From: Streptomyces seoulensis
GTDB taxonomy: Bacteria > Actinomycetota > Actinomycetes > Streptomycetales > Streptomycetaceae
DNA: 64,000 nucleotides
Direction of reading: 5' to 3'
NCBI GenBank assembly: GCA_013364255.1
Contig: CP054936.1
Location: 4,866,853 to 4,930,852, forward strand
Translations under genes and position numbers: made by a program
Part shown: positions 8,501 through 18,077 of the stretch, piece after piece
Layout of the letters: each line of letters starts with the position of its first letter
How positions within the stretch are numbered: position 1 is the first letter of the stretch
The notes under the pieces: model-generated
Databases searched by the model: none
What the model saw: the letters and a program-made list of their open reading frames with translations, nothing else
What the model was told of the DNA's origin: nothing

Positions 8501-9050
8501 GAGCGGCCTCCTCGGGAGAACCGAACCTTCTCGGTTCTTTCCTTAAATTCTGCACCTTGACCCGCGTTGCCCGAAATGGCGGACGCGAGTCGAGTCGGTT
8601 ATAGGACGAACGGCTTGTCCTCGGCACTACAACTACACCATCTGTCCAGCCGCGTCGGCCAAACCGATGGAATTGCCCTCCCAGGTGTTCATCAGCGACG
8701 GAAGCCGATGGACCATGCCATAGCGGACAGTCACACCACTGTGACGATCAGTCACAGGGTGATCAGGAAGTCACCAGACCCCCCAAAGCGTGCAATGCTG
8801 AGATTCCGCCCAGATCGGAGCACAGATGGGCGGAAGGAGCCCTCCCCGGACTCCTTGTCCTATTTTGGCATGAGGAGGGGCAAGCAGGGCAAGGGTCTTG
8901 TAAGTGCTGTAGATCACCCTTGGAACAAAGGCCCGGATCGCGACTGGCCGCCGCCGTTCGCTCCCTACGCTCCGTCAGTTCCGCCGAAGGCCCTTGACCG
9001 TACGTCGTTCGACCACGTTCGAGCCGTGATGCAGGTCACATGTTCGTACG
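8501..9050. other. Long intergenic region upstream of bldC
   Basis: No convincing gene was found in 550 bp; the open frames have poor codon use. The region is less GC-rich than its surroundings and presumably holds the bldC promoter. It contains CTGTGAC-GATCA-GTCACAG at 8739-8757, with further GTCAC half-sites on both sides. Confidence 0.6.
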
Positions 9051-9911
9051 TCAGTTCGCTGAGCGCCGGTCGCGTACCGCCCGCCACCGCTCCACGAGCC
9101 GCCCGTACGCCTCCCCCGCGCTCTCCGCGTCGCCCCGGCGCAGCGCCTCGATCCCCTCGGCCACGTCCGCCGCCGAGTGGTCGCCCTCCAGATCGCCGGC
9201 CGGCAGCACGTGCACGAGGCCGCCGTAGTCCAGCTCCACCAGGGAGCGCGGGTGGAACTCCTCCAGCCAGCGGCCGACGTCCACCAGGCCGTCGATCAGC
9301 GGCCCCTCGTCGATGGCGTCCCTGAGCGCCCGCAGCCCCCGCGCCACCCGCCGCCGCGCCTGCACCATCGGGGTGCGGTAGCGCAGCGAGGGCGCGCCGT
9401 CGCCGCAGTCCGCGCCGGCCCCGGTGCCCTTCGTGTACTCCCGCTCCTCGTCGGCGACCAGCACGAACCAGGTCAGCGGCACCTGCCAGGTCGCCGTGCG
9501 GATCCACGGCCGGGCGTCCGGGTTGCGGGCGAGCCAGCGCTCGTGGTCCTGGGCGGCCTGGTGGCGCAGGAGCGGGGGCAGCGCCGCGTCCAGGACCACC
9601 GCCGGCAGCTCCCCGGCCAGCTCGTCGAGCGCCCGCCAGGCGCGCAGCCGGGTGCGCCAGGGGCAGACGCAGACCACGCCGTCCACGTCGAGGACGAACG
9701 CGTCCGGGCTCTCGTGCACCGGCACCGCCACCGGCGGGGTGGGCAGCAGGTCGGCCAGCGAGCGGCGCAGTTCGTCCTGGCAGGAGGGGCGGTCCTCGCG
9801 GCGGGCGTAGCGCGTCCAGTGTCCGCGTTCCGGTTCCGGGAAGGCCGCCAGCGGCTCGTAGACGCGCAAGTAGGCCGCGTACGGGACGACCACGGAGGAC
9901 ACCTTGGGCAC
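9051..9911 (-). CDS. Conserved hypothetical protein of the bldC-vdh interval
   Basis: This 286-residue protein has no signal peptide or membrane segment. The GTG giving VPKVSSVVVPYAAYLRVYEPLAAF was chosen because GGGAGGGAG lies just upstream and the preceding in-frame sequence is atypical. It is rich in Trp, Arg and acidic residues (PWRTRLRAWRALDELAGELP, RPWIRTATWQVPLTWFVLV, CDYGG-type end VELDYGGLVHVLP). I do not recognise a catalytic motif. A protein of this kind sits between bldC and vdh in other streptomycetes, so it is core rather than acquired. It is divergent from vdh and the two share a 230-bp promoter region. Confidence 0.8.
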   Translation of the reverse strand: MPKVSSVVVPYAAYLRVYEPLAAFPEPERGHWTRYARREDRPSCQDELRRSLADLLPTPPVAVPVHESPDAFVLDVDGVVCVCPWRTRLRAWRALDELAGELPAVVLDAALPPLLRHQAAQDHERWLARNPDARPWIRTATWQVPLTWFVLVADEEREYTKGTGAGADCGDGAPSLRYRTPMVQARRRVARGLRALRDAIDEGPLIDGLVDVGRWLEEFHPRSLVELDYGGLVHVLPAGDLEGDHSAADVAEGIEALRRGDAESAGEAYGRLVERWRAVRDRRSAN

Positions 9912-10141
9912 GCCTGCTCCCTCCCCACCGGTCCGGAACCGAAACCCGGCCGGCCCGCGCCCGGACGGACGGAAAACCACGGCAAATCGTCGCACGTCCG
10001 GATGGGAAGGTACTCCTAGGGAGGGTGATCCGGACCACTGCGCCCGTGCCGGGCGAGTCAGGGTCTAACCTCCTGCCACGGCCTCCGCCACCTTCACGGA
10101 AGCCCGTCCCACCCGCCGCTACTTACCCGGGAGTCACCACA

Positions 10142-11230
10142 GTGACCGACGTAACCGGCGCATCCGCTGACGTACTGCACGCCCTCTTCCGCTCCGAGCA
10201 GGGCGGCCACGAGCAGGTCGTGCTCTGTCAGGACCGTGCCAGCGGCCTCAAGGCCGTCATCGCCCTGCACTCCACCGCCCTGGGCCCCGCCCTCGGCGGC
10301 ACCCGCTTCTACCCGTACGCGAACGAGGCGGAGGCCGTCGCCGACGCGCTGAACCTCGCCCGCGGCATGTCGTACAAGAACGCCATGGCCGGGCTCGACC
10401 ACGGCGGCGGCAAGGCCGTGATCATCGGGGATCCCGAGCAGATCAAGACCGAGGAGCTGCTGCTCGCCTACGGCCGCATGGTGGCCTCCCTCGGCGGCCG
10501 CTACGTCACCGCCTGCGATGTCGGCACCTATGTGGCCGACATGGACGTCGTGGCGCGCGAGTGCCGCTGGACGACCGGCCGCTCCCCGGAGAACGGCGGC
10601 GCGGGCGACTCCTCCGTGCTGACCGCCTTCGGCGTGTACCAGGGCATGCGGGCCTCGGCGCAGCACGTCTGGGGCGACCCGACGCTGCGCGGCCGCACGG
10701 TGGGCGTCGCGGGCGTGGGCAAGGTCGGGCACCACCTCGTGCGGCACCTGCTGGACGAGGGCGCCGAGGTCGTGATCACGGATGTGCGGCCCGAGGCCGT
10801 GCGGCGCGTCGTCGAGGCGCACCCGTCCGTCGCCCAGGTGGCCGACACCGAGGCGCTGATCCGGGTGCCGGGGCTCGACGTCTACGCGCCCTGCGCGCTC
10901 GGCGGAGCGCTGAACGACGACTCGGTGGCGGCGCTGACCGCGAAGGCGGTGTGCGGCGCGGCCAACAACCAGCTGGCGCACCCGGGCGTCGAGAAGGACC
11001 TCGCCGACCGCGGGATCCTCTACGCGCCCGACTACGTGGTGAACGCCGGCGGGGTCATCCAGGTCGCCGACGAGCTGCACGGCTTCGACTTCGACCGGTG
11101 CAAGGCGAAGGCCGCGAAGATCTTCGACACCACGCTCGCAATCTTCGCACGTGCGAAGGAAGACGGGATTCCGCCGGCCGCGGCGGCCGACCGGATCGCG
11201 GAGCGGCGGATGGCGGACGCGCGCAGGTGA
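10142..11230 (+). CDS. vdh: Valine (branched-chain amino acid) dehydrogenase
   Basis: This is a 362-residue NAD-dependent enzyme of the Glu/Leu/Phe/Val dehydrogenase family. It oxidatively deaminates valine, leucine and isoleucine to 2-oxo acids, feeding catabolism and supplying acyl-CoA starters for polyketides and branched fatty acids. The substrate side shows GPALGGTRFYPY and KNAMAGLDHGGGKAV (catalytic lysine). The coenzyme domain shows the Rossmann glycine motif GVAGVGKVG, and the end has NAGGVIQVADE. The GTG start (VTDVTGASADVLH) follows GGGAG by 8 nt and matches Streptomyces Vdh proteins. It is monocistronic; a CGGCGGG-TCG-CCCGCCG hairpin lies about 100 nt downstream. Confidence 0.96.
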   Translation: MTDVTGASADVLHALFRSEQGGHEQVVLCQDRASGLKAVIALHSTALGPALGGTRFYPYANEAEAVADALNLARGMSYKNAMAGLDHGGGKAVIIGDPEQIKTEELLLAYGRMVASLGGRYVTACDVGTYVADMDVVARECRWTTGRSPENGGAGDSSVLTAFGVYQGMRASAQHVWGDPTLRGRTVGVAGVGKVGHHLVRHLLDEGAEVVITDVRPEAVRRVVEAHPSVAQVADTEALIRVPGLDVYAPCALGGALNDDSVAALTAKAVCGAANNQLAHPGVEKDLADRGILYAPDYVVNAGGVIQVADELHGFDFDRCKAKAAKIFDTTLAIFARAKEDGIPPAAAADRIAERRMADARR

Positions 11231-11560
11231 CCTCCCGTGCGCGCGGACGGCGGACGCCCGCGCGCACGGCCCTGTCGCACGGCTGACCGGTACCTGTCGG
11301 CAGGCGGTGGGAGACAACTCTCACGTCGACCGGCGGGTCGCCCGCCGAGAAGTGGTTAAACTCGCCACTGACCAGCGAGGACGGGGCGCCTCGCAGGTCC
11401 TGCGCACACGTGCTTCCTGCGGGCGACGTACCGTATGGGCGCGGGCTCAGGTACCGTGGAAGCCCTACGGACCGGTCTCTCCACGGAGAGCCCGTGCCGG
11501 ATCATGAACGCGTGTCAAGACTCTGGGGCCGTCGAGCCCCGTCGTTGAGGGGGTCGAGCC
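11231..11560. other. Intergenic region vdh to DUF3073 gene
   Basis: The 330 bp begin with the likely vdh terminator (11331-11347) and end with the promoter and leader of the DUF3073 gene. The similar motifs CGTACCGT and GGTACCGT lie 25 bp apart near 11430-11456; their meaning is unknown. No gene is seen. Confidence 0.5.
11331..11347 (+). terminator. Candidate vdh terminator
   Basis: The perfect arms CGGCGGG and CCCGCCG enclose TCG, about 100 nt after the vdh stop. Confidence 0.55.
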
Positions 11561-11815
11561 ATGGGGCGCGGCCGGGCCAAGGCCAAGCAGACGAAGGTCG
11601 CCCGCCAGCTGAAGTACAACAGCGGTGGGACTGATCTCTCACGCCTGGCCGAGGAGCTGGGCGCATCGACGTCGAATCCGTCGCCGACCAACGGCGACCA
11701 TTTCGAGGAAGATGAGCAAGACGACGACCTGTACGCACGGTACGCCGACCTCTACGAGGACGACGACGAGGAAGAGGACGACAACTCCTCGCACCAGCGT
11801 CGCCGCGGCGCTTGA
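11561..11815 (+). CDS. DUF3073 domain-containing protein
   Basis: This 84-residue actinobacterial protein has a strongly basic N-terminus (MGRGRAKAKQTKVARQLKY) and a very acidic C-terminal half (DHFEEDEQDDDLYARYADLYEDDDEEEDD). Such charge segregation suggests nucleic-acid or ribosome contact by the head and a disordered acidic tail, but no function is established. The ATG follows GAGGGGG by 7 nt. A strong hairpin comes 17 nt after the stop. Confidence 0.92.
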   Translation: MGRGRAKAKQTKVARQLKYNSGGTDLSRLAEELGASTSNPSPTNGDHFEEDEQDDDLYARYADLYEDDDEEEDDNSSHQRRRGA

Positions 11816-11832
11816 CCTTGCATTGACCACTG

Positions 11833-11861
11833 CCCGGTCCGTGGGTCTCCCACGGACCGGG
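11833..11861 (+). terminator. Terminator of the DUF3073 gene
   Basis: Perfect 13-bp arms CCCGGTCCGTGGG and CCCACGGACCGGG with a TCT loop, then TTCTGT. Confidence 0.9.
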
Positions 11862-11944
11862 TTCTGTGCTGTCCGTGCCAGGGTCCGCGCTCGTGACCGT
11901 GCCCCAGCCGTCGGCGCCGGAGCGCCGACGGCCGTCGCCGTGTC

Positions 11945-13033
11945 TCAGCCCGCGTAGTCGCCCACCAGGGCGGCGCCCTCGGGGTGCGCGCCGCGGTCGG
12001 TGATCTCGCCGGCCACCCAGGCGTCGACCCCGCGGTCGGCCAGGGTGGTCAGGGCCGCGTCGGCGGACTCCTCGGGGACGATGGCGATCATGCCCACGCC
12101 CATGTTGAGGGTCTTCTCCAGCTCCAGCCGCTCGACGTCGCCGGTCCGGCCGACGAGGTCGAAGACGGGGGCCGGGGTCCAGGTGGCGCGGTCGACCACG
12201 GCGTGCAGGCCGTCCGGGATCACCCGGGCCAGGTTGGCGGCGAGCCCGCCCCCGGTGACGTGGCTGAAGGCGTGCACCTCGGTGGTGCGGGTCAGCGCCA
12301 GGCAGTCCAGCGAGTAGATCTTGGTGGGCTCCAGCAGCTCCTCGCCGAGGGTGCGGCCGAACTCCTCGACGTGCGCGTCCAGGGCCAGGCCGGCCTGGTT
12401 CAGCAGCACGTGCCGGACCAGGGAGTACCCGTTGGAGTGAAGGCCGGAGGACGCCATGGCGATCACGGCGTCACCCGTGCGGATGCGGTCGGGACCGAGC
12501 AGCCGGTCGGCCTCCACGACGCCCGTACCGGCCCCGGCGACGTCGAAGTCGTCCGCGCCGAGCAGGCCGGGGTGTTCGGCCGTCTCGCCGCCGATCAGGG
12601 CGCAGCCCGCCAGCACACAGCCTTCGGCGATGCCCTTGACGATGGCGGCGACCCGCTCGGGGTGCACCTTGCCGACGCAGATGTAGTCGGTCATGAACAG
12701 CGGCTCCGCGCCGCACACGACGATGTCGTCCATGACCATGGCGACCAGGTCGTGGCCGATCGTGTCGTACACGCCGAGCTGCCGGGCGATGTCGACCTTG
12801 GTGCCGACGCCGTCGGTGGCGGAGGCGAGCAGCGGACGCTCGTAGCGCCGCAGCGCCGAGGCGTCGAAGAGGCCGGCGAAGCCGCCGAGGCCGCCCAGCA
12901 CCTCGGGCCGCCGCGTCTTCCTCACCCATTCCTTCATCAGCTCGACGGCGCGGTCGCCCGCCTCGATGTCGACGCCGGCAGCCGCGTAGGAAGCACCGGA
13001 CGTGCCGGACGCGCCGGTGGTTGTCTCAGACAT
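11945..13033 (-). CDS. purM: Phosphoribosylformylglycinamidine cyclo-ligase (AIR synthetase)
   Basis: The enzyme converts FGAM and ATP to aminoimidazole ribotide, the fifth step of purine synthesis. The 362 residues show the PurM/ThiI-like ATP-binding fold: ATDGVGTKVDIA, MVMDDIVVCGAEPLFMTDYICVGK, GCALIGGETAEHPG, MASSGLHSNGYSLVR and HVTGGGLAANLARV. A short Ser/Thr/Gly-rich N-terminus (MSETTTGASGTSGA) precedes the domain and is typical of streptomycete PurM. It lies 44 nt downstream of purF and is presumably cotranscribed. Confidence 0.97.
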   Translation of the reverse strand: MSETTTGASGTSGASYAAAGVDIEAGDRAVELMKEWVRKTRRPEVLGGLGGFAGLFDASALRRYERPLLASATDGVGTKVDIARQLGVYDTIGHDLVAMVMDDIVVCGAEPLFMTDYICVGKVHPERVAAIVKGIAEGCVLAGCALIGGETAEHPGLLGADDFDVAGAGTGVVEADRLLGPDRIRTGDAVIAMASSGLHSNGYSLVRHVLLNQAGLALDAHVEEFGRTLGEELLEPTKIYSLDCLALTRTTEVHAFSHVTGGGLAANLARVIPDGLHAVVDRATWTPAPVFDLVGRTGDVERLELEKTLNMGVGMIAIVPEESADAALTTLADRGVDAWVAGEITDRGAHPEGAALVGDYAG

Positions 13034-13077
13034 TGCCTGGGATCTTTCGGGTTGGTGAAAGGGGGCTGGCGGGGCGC

Positions 13078-14607
13078 CTACGGGCGCCGGATCGCGTCGG
13101 CGGCGGCCGTGGCCGCGGGCCCGGCGGCCAGCTCGGTCTCCAGCAGCTGCTTGCCGAGCAGCTCCGGGTCGGGCAGCTCCATCGGGTACTCGCCGTCGAA
13201 GCAGGCGCGGCACAGGTTCGGCTTGGCGATCGTGGTCGCCTCGATCATGCCGTCGATGGAGATGTACGCCAGCGAGTCGGCGCCCAGCGAGGTGCCGATC
13301 TCCTCGATGCTCATGCCGTTGGCGATCAGCTCGGCGCGGGTGGCGAAGTCGATGCCGAAGAAGCACGGCCACTTCACCGGCGGCGAGGAGATCCGGATGT
13401 GGACCTCGGCGGCGCCCGCCTCGCGGAGCATGCGGACCAGGGCGCGCTGGGTGTTGCCGCGGACGATCGAGTCGTCCACGACCACCAGGCGCTTGCCCTT
13501 GATGACTTCCTTCAGCGGGTTCAGCTTGAGCCGGATGCCGAGCTGGCGGATGGTCTGCGAGGGCTGGATGAAGGTACGGCCCACATAGGCGTTCTTCACC
13601 AGGCCGGCGCCGAACGGGATGCCGGACGCCTCGGCGTAGCCGATCGCGGCGGGAGTTCCGGACTCCGGGGTCGCTATCACCAGGTCGGCCTCGGCGGGGG
13701 CCTCCTTGGCGAGCCGGCGGCCCATCTCGACGCGCGAGAGGTAGACGTTCCGGCCGGCGATGTCGGTGTCGGGGCGGGCCAGGTAGACGTACTCGAAGAC
13801 ACAGCCCTTGGGCTTCGCTTCTGCGAATCGAGAGGTGCGCAGGCCGTTCTCGTCGATGGCGACGAACTCGCCCGGCTCGATCTCGCGGACGTAGGCGGCG
13901 CCGCAGATGTCCAGCGCCGCGGACTCGGAGGCGACCACCCAGCCGCGCTCCAGGCGGCCGAGGACCAGCGGGCGGATGCCCTGCGGGTCGCGGGCCGCGT
14001 ACAGGGTGTGCTCGTCCATGAAGACGAGGCTGAAGGCGCCCTTGACCTGCGGGAGGACGGTGTGGGCCGCCTGCTCGATGGTCAGCGGCTTGCCGTCGGC
14101 GTCGACCTGGGCGGCCAGCAGGGCCGTCAGCAGGTCGGTGTCGTTGGTGGCCGCGACGCGGGTGGAGCGGCCGTTGGTGTCCTTGGGCAGCTCGGCGACC
14201 ATCTCGGCCAGCCGGGCGGTGTTGACGAGGTTTCCGTTGTGGCCGAGCGCGATCGAGCCGTGCGCGGTGGCACGGAACGTCGGCTGGGCGTTCTCCCACA
14301 CGGAGGCGCCGGTGGTCGAGTAGCGGGCGTGTCCGACCGCGATGTGACCCTGGAGCGAACCGAGCGAGGTTTCGTCGAAGACCTGGGACACGAGGCCCAT
14401 GTCCTTGAAGACGAGGATCTGGGAGCCGTTGCTGACCGCGATTCCCGCGGATTCCTGGCCCCGATGCTGGAGGGCGTAGAGCCCGAAGTACGTGAGCTTT
14501 GCGACCTCTTCGCCCGGAGCCCAGACACCGAAGACGCCGCATGCGTCCTGGGGGCCTTTCTCACCGGGGAGCAGATCGTGATTGAGTCGACCGTCACCAC
14601 GTGGCAC
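13078..14607 (-). CDS. purF: Amidophosphoribosyltransferase
   Basis: The enzyme makes 5-phosphoribosylamine from PRPP and glutamine, the committed step of purine synthesis. The 509 residues begin with a short propeptide (VPRGDGRLNHDLLPGEKGPQDA) before CGVFGV, whose Cys should become the N-terminal glutaminase nucleophile. GHARYSTTG and GHNGNLVN belong to the same domain. The C-terminal phosphoribosyltransferase half carries the PRPP loop VVVDDSIVRGNT, and late cysteines (KWPCFFGIDF, LCRACFDGEYP) fit the Fe-S type enzyme. The GTG start lies very close to GGAGG. It is first gene of a purF-purM unit; a 240-bp upstream gap holds its promoter. Confidence 0.97.
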   Translation of the reverse strand: MPRGDGRLNHDLLPGEKGPQDACGVFGVWAPGEEVAKLTYFGLYALQHRGQESAGIAVSNGSQILVFKDMGLVSQVFDETSLGSLQGHIAVGHARYSTTGASVWENAQPTFRATAHGSIALGHNGNLVNTARLAEMVAELPKDTNGRSTRVAATNDTDLLTALLAAQVDADGKPLTIEQAAHTVLPQVKGAFSLVFMDEHTLYAARDPQGIRPLVLGRLERGWVVASESAALDICGAAYVREIEPGEFVAIDENGLRTSRFAEAKPKGCVFEYVYLARPDTDIAGRNVYLSRVEMGRRLAKEAPAEADLVIATPESGTPAAIGYAEASGIPFGAGLVKNAYVGRTFIQPSQTIRQLGIRLKLNPLKEVIKGKRLVVVDDSIVRGNTQRALVRMLREAGAAEVHIRISSPPVKWPCFFGIDFATRAELIANGMSIEEIGTSLGADSLAYISIDGMIEATTIAKPNLCRACFDGEYPMELPDPELLGKQLLETELAAGPAATAAADAIRRP

Positions 14608-14850
14608 GCCTCCGAGTCTAAGCGAGGTCGACCACTGGTCCGAATTCGGGATGGGCGGCGACAGTGGATCTTCCGCCGGGCGCGACGGCGACGATACGGC
14701 CGTATCCGCAGGTCAGAGTGCTCGTCGGTCGATTCGTCCCGATGCCCCGCCCGGCGGGCGGGACAGCGCCGTGGGCTGCTGCGGAGCGGACCGCGAGTGA
14801 TGTGCCGCACATCGCCCCCGGGGTCCGCCGCGTCCGGCGCGGCCGGTGGG

Positions 14851-15648
14851 TCAGGCCATGAGCGGGAGCAGCCGCGAGAGGTCGGCGCGTTCGCCGCTCG
14901 CGCTCACCCGCGCCTGCGCCACGGCGTCCTTCCAGGCCAGCCGCCCGGTGGCCAGCCGGACCCAGGTCAGCGGGTCGGTCTCGACGACGTTGGGCGGGGT
15001 GCCGCGGGTGTGCCGGGGCCCTTCCACGCACTGCACGACGGCGAACGGCGGCACCCGCACCTCGGTGGAGCCGCCGGGCGCGCGGACGGCGAGGGTGTCC
15101 GCCAGGAGCCGGGTGCAGGCGGCGAGCGCCTGACGGTCCAGGGGGACGTCGAGGCCGGGCACGGCGGCGTTCAGGTCGTCGGTGTGGACGACGAGTTCGA
15201 CGGTGCGGGTGACCAGGTAGTCGGCGAGGACCATGCCGCCGGCGCGGGTCTCGATGAGCCGGTCGTGCGGCGCCCGGGCCAGGGTCTCGGCGATGCGCTC
15301 GCCCACCCGCGCGTACAGGGCGTCCGGATCGGGGTGGGCCTCGGCGAGCGCGTGGGTGCCGTCGGCGATGGCCTCGGCGTACCGGACGGTGGCCGAGGCG
15401 TAGTCCAGGGGCCCGAGTTCGGCGCGGGCGGGTTCGGGGCGCTCGGCGGCCCGGCTGACGCTCTCCACGGCCATGGTGAGGTGGGCGGCGAGGTCTCGTA
15501 CGGTCCAGTCGCCGAGGCGGGTGGGCAGCGCGAGCTGCTCGCCGGTGAGGCCGTGGACGGCCTCCCGCACGTGGGAGAACTGGGCGAGCACCGCCGCGCG
15601 GATCTTGGCGGGGTCGTAGGTCCGGGTGCGTTTCTTGGCCGGGGGCAT
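14851..15648 (-). CDS. Maleylpyruvate isomerase-family mycothiol-dependent enzyme
   Basis: This 265-residue protein has an N-terminal DinB-like four-helix domain of the mycothiol-dependent maleylpyruvate isomerase type (VREAVHGLTGEQLALPTRLGDWTVRDLAAHLTMAVE) with metal-ligand candidates His57 and the later HTDD. A C-terminal alpha/beta domain resembles a sterol-carrier fold (PPFAVVQCVEG, DPLTWVRLATGRLAW). Relatives use mycothiol as cofactor or transfer it; the specific substrate is not predictable. The chain begins MPPAKKRTRTYDPAKIR. It is a single gene between purF and purL. Confidence 0.85.
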   Translation of the reverse strand: MPPAKKRTRTYDPAKIRAAVLAQFSHVREAVHGLTGEQLALPTRLGDWTVRDLAAHLTMAVESVSRAAERPEPARAELGPLDYASATVRYAEAIADGTHALAEAHPDPDALYARVGERIAETLARAPHDRLIETRAGGMVLADYLVTRTVELVVHTDDLNAAVPGLDVPLDRQALAACTRLLADTLAVRAPGGSTEVRVPPFAVVQCVEGPRHTRGTPPNVVETDPLTWVRLATGRLAWKDAVAQARVSASGERADLSRLLPLMA

Positions 15649-15766
15649 GGCAGCGAGCCTAAGCGGTCGGGACGGACGCGCTCAGGCGGTTTTCCCGCGG
15701 TCGGGGCCGCAACGGAGGGCCGCCGCCGGTGACTTCGGGACGGCAGGTGTGCGCGCACGCCGCGCA

Positions 15767-15799
15767 GGGGTCCGGCCGTCACGGGCGGCCGGACCCCTG
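15767..15799. terminator. Terminator of the purSQL operon
   Basis: Thirteen-base arms AGGGGTCCGGCCG and CGGCCGGACCCCT flank TCACGGG, 20 nt beyond the purL stop on the reverse strand. Confidence 0.85.
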
Positions 15800-15818
15800 G
15801 TGTCGCGTACGGCGCGGA

Positions 15819-18077
15819 CTACGCGAGCAGCGCCGGGATCGTGGCCTCGTGGGCCTCGCGCAGCTCGGCCAGGGGCAGGGCGAACTCACCCTGGACCTCG
15901 ACCGTGTCGCCGTCCACGACGCCGACGCGGGTGGCCGGCAGGCCGCGCGCGCCGCACATGTCGGTGAAGCGCACCTCCTCCGAGCGCGGCACCGCGACGA
16001 TCGCGCGGCCGGCCGACTCGGACAGCAGGAAGGTGAACGCGTCCAGGCCGTCCGGTACGACCAGCCGGGCGCCCTTGCCGCTCAGCAGCGCCGACTCCAC
16101 GACCGCCTGGACCAGACCGCCGTCGGACAGGTCGTGCGCCGAGTCGATCATGCCGTCGCGGGAGGCGGAGATGAGGATCTCGGCCAGCAGCCGCTCGCGC
16201 TCCAGGTCGACCTTGGGCGGCAGACCGCCGAGGTGGTCGTGGACCACCTGCGACCAGGCCGAGCCGCCGAACTCCTCGCGGGTGTCGCCGAGGAGGTACA
16301 GCAGCTGGCCCTCCTCCTGGAAGGCGACCGGGGTGCGGCGGGCCACGTCGTCGATCACGCCGAGGACGGCGACGACCGGCGTCGGGTGGATGGCCGCCTC
16401 GCCCGTCTGGTTGTAGAGCGAGACGTTGCCGCCGGTCACCGGGGTGCCGAGCTGGAGACAGCCGTCCGCAAGACCGCGCACGGCCTCCGCGAACTGCCAC
16501 ATCACCGCCGGGTCCTCGGGCGAGCCGAAGTTCAGGCAGTCGGAGACGGCCAGCGGCTTCGCGCCGGTCGTGGCGACGTTGCGGTAGGCCTCCGCGAGCG
16601 CCAGCTGCGCGCCCGCGTACGGGTCGAGCTTGGCGTAGCGGCCGTTGCCGTCGGTGGCGAGGGCGACGCCGAGGCCGGTCTCCTCGTCCACGCGGATCAT
16701 GCCGGAGTCCTCGGGCATGGCCAGCACCGTGTTGCCCTGCACGAAGTGGTCGTACTGCTGGGTGATCCACTTCTTGGACGCCTGGTTCGGGGACGCCACC
16801 AGCTTCAGGACCTGCGCCCGCAGCTCCTCGGCCGACTGCGGCCGGGGCAGCTTGTTCGCGTCGTCGGCCTGGAGGGCGTCCTGCCACTCGGGGCGGGCGT
16901 AGGGGCGCTCGTAGACGGGGCCCTCGTGCGCGACCGTGCGCGGGTCGACGTCGACGATCTTGCCGCCGTGCCAGTAGATCTCCAGGCGGTCGCCGTCGGT
17001 CACCTCGCCGATGACGGTGGCGATGACGTCCCACTTCTCGCAGATCTCCAGGAAGCGGTCGACCTTCTCCGGCTCGACCACCGCGCACATGCGCTCCTGC
17101 GACTCGCTCATGAGGATCTCCTCGGGCGAGAGCGTGGAGTCGCGCAGCGGGACGTCGTCCAGGGTGACGCGCATGCCGCCGGAGCCGTTGGAGGCCAGCT
17201 CGCTGGTGGCGCAGGACAGACCGGCCGCGCCGAGGTCCTGGATGCCGACGACCAGCTTCTCGGCGAACGCCTCCAGGGTGCACTCGATGAGGAGCTTCTC
17301 CTGGAAGGGGTCGCCGACCTGGACCGCGGGGCGCTTGGAGGGCTTGGCGTCGTCGAAGGTCTCGGAGGCGAGGATCGAGGCGCCGCCGATGCCGTCGCCG
17401 CCGGTGCGGGCCCCGTACAGGATGACCTTGTTGCCGGCGCCGGAGGCCTTGGCGAGGTGGATGTCCTCGTGCCGCATCACGCCGATGGCGCCGGCGTTGA
17501 CCAGCGGGTTGCCCTGGTAGCAGGCGTCGAAGACGACCTCGCCGCCGATGTTGGGCAGGCCCAGGCAGTTGCCGTAGCCGCCGATGCCCGCGACCACGCC
17601 GGGCAGCACCCGCTTGGTGTCGGGGTGGTCGGCGGCGCCGAAGCGCAGCGGGTCCACGACGGCGACCGGGCGCGCGCCCATCGCGATGATGTCGCGGACG
17701 ATGCCGCCGACTCCGGTGGCCGCGCCCTGGTAGGGCTCGACGTAGGAGGGGTGGTTGTGCGACTCCACCTTGAAGGTGACGGCGTAGCCCTGGCCGACGT
17801 CCACGACGCCGGCGTTCTCGCCGATGCCGACGAGCATGGCGTCGCTTTCGGGGGCCTTCTCGCCGAACTGGCGGAGGTGCACCTTGGAGGACTTGTACGA
17901 GCAATGCTCGGACCACATCACGGAGTACATGGCGAGCTCGGCGCCGGTCGGGCGGCGGCCGAGGATCTCCACCACCCGCTCGTACTCGTCCTTCTTCAGA
18001 CCGAGTTCGGCCCAGGGCAGCTCGACGTCGGGGGTCGCGGCCGCGTGCTCGACCGTGTCCAGAGGCGTCCTGCTCAT
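15819..18077 (-). CDS. purL: FGAM synthase subunit PurL
   Basis: This is the synthetase subunit of phosphoribosylformylglycinamidine synthase (FGAR + Gln + ATP to FGAM). At 752 residues it is the small Gram-positive form that needs separate PurQ and PurS, both encoded directly upstream. Motifs include WSEHCSYKSSK, FKVESHNHPSYVEPYQGAATGVGG, GGYGNCLGLPNIGGEV, QDLGAAGLSCATSE and SDCLNFGSPEDP. The ATG start overlaps the purQ stop (ATGA), so translation is coupled. It is last gene of purS-purQ-purL, with a strong terminator 20 nt further. Confidence 0.97.
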   Translation of the reverse strand: MSRTPLDTVEHAAATPDVELPWAELGLKKDEYERVVEILGRRPTGAELAMYSVMWSEHCSYKSSKVHLRQFGEKAPESDAMLVGIGENAGVVDVGQGYAVTFKVESHNHPSYVEPYQGAATGVGGIVRDIIAMGARPVAVVDPLRFGAADHPDTKRVLPGVVAGIGGYGNCLGLPNIGGEVVFDACYQGNPLVNAGAIGVMRHEDIHLAKASGAGNKVILYGARTGGDGIGGASILASETFDDAKPSKRPAVQVGDPFQEKLLIECTLEAFAEKLVVGIQDLGAAGLSCATSELASNGSGGMRVTLDDVPLRDSTLSPEEILMSESQERMCAVVEPEKVDRFLEICEKWDVIATVIGEVTDGDRLEIYWHGGKIVDVDPRTVAHEGPVYERPYARPEWQDALQADDANKLPRPQSAEELRAQVLKLVASPNQASKKWITQQYDHFVQGNTVLAMPEDSGMIRVDEETGLGVALATDGNGRYAKLDPYAGAQLALAEAYRNVATTGAKPLAVSDCLNFGSPEDPAVMWQFAEAVRGLADGCLQLGTPVTGGNVSLYNQTGEAAIHPTPVVAVLGVIDDVARRTPVAFQEEGQLLYLLGDTREEFGGSAWSQVVHDHLGGLPPKVDLERERLLAEILISASRDGMIDSAHDLSDGGLVQAVVESALLSGKGARLVVPDGLDAFTFLLSESAGRAIVAVPRSEEVRFTDMCGARGLPATRVGVVDGDTVEVQGEFALPLAELREAHEATIPALLA

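Noticed and set aside
8567..9325. Plus-strand open frame upstream of bldC, including a short start at MRRGKQGKG
   Set aside because: Codon use is poor, it runs into the antisense of a well-supported gene, and the only ribosome-like site lies inside another short frame.
11430..11456. Two TACCGT motifs upstream of the DUF3073 gene as a regulator site
   Set aside because: Short and common in this genome; left as a note in the intergenic entry only.
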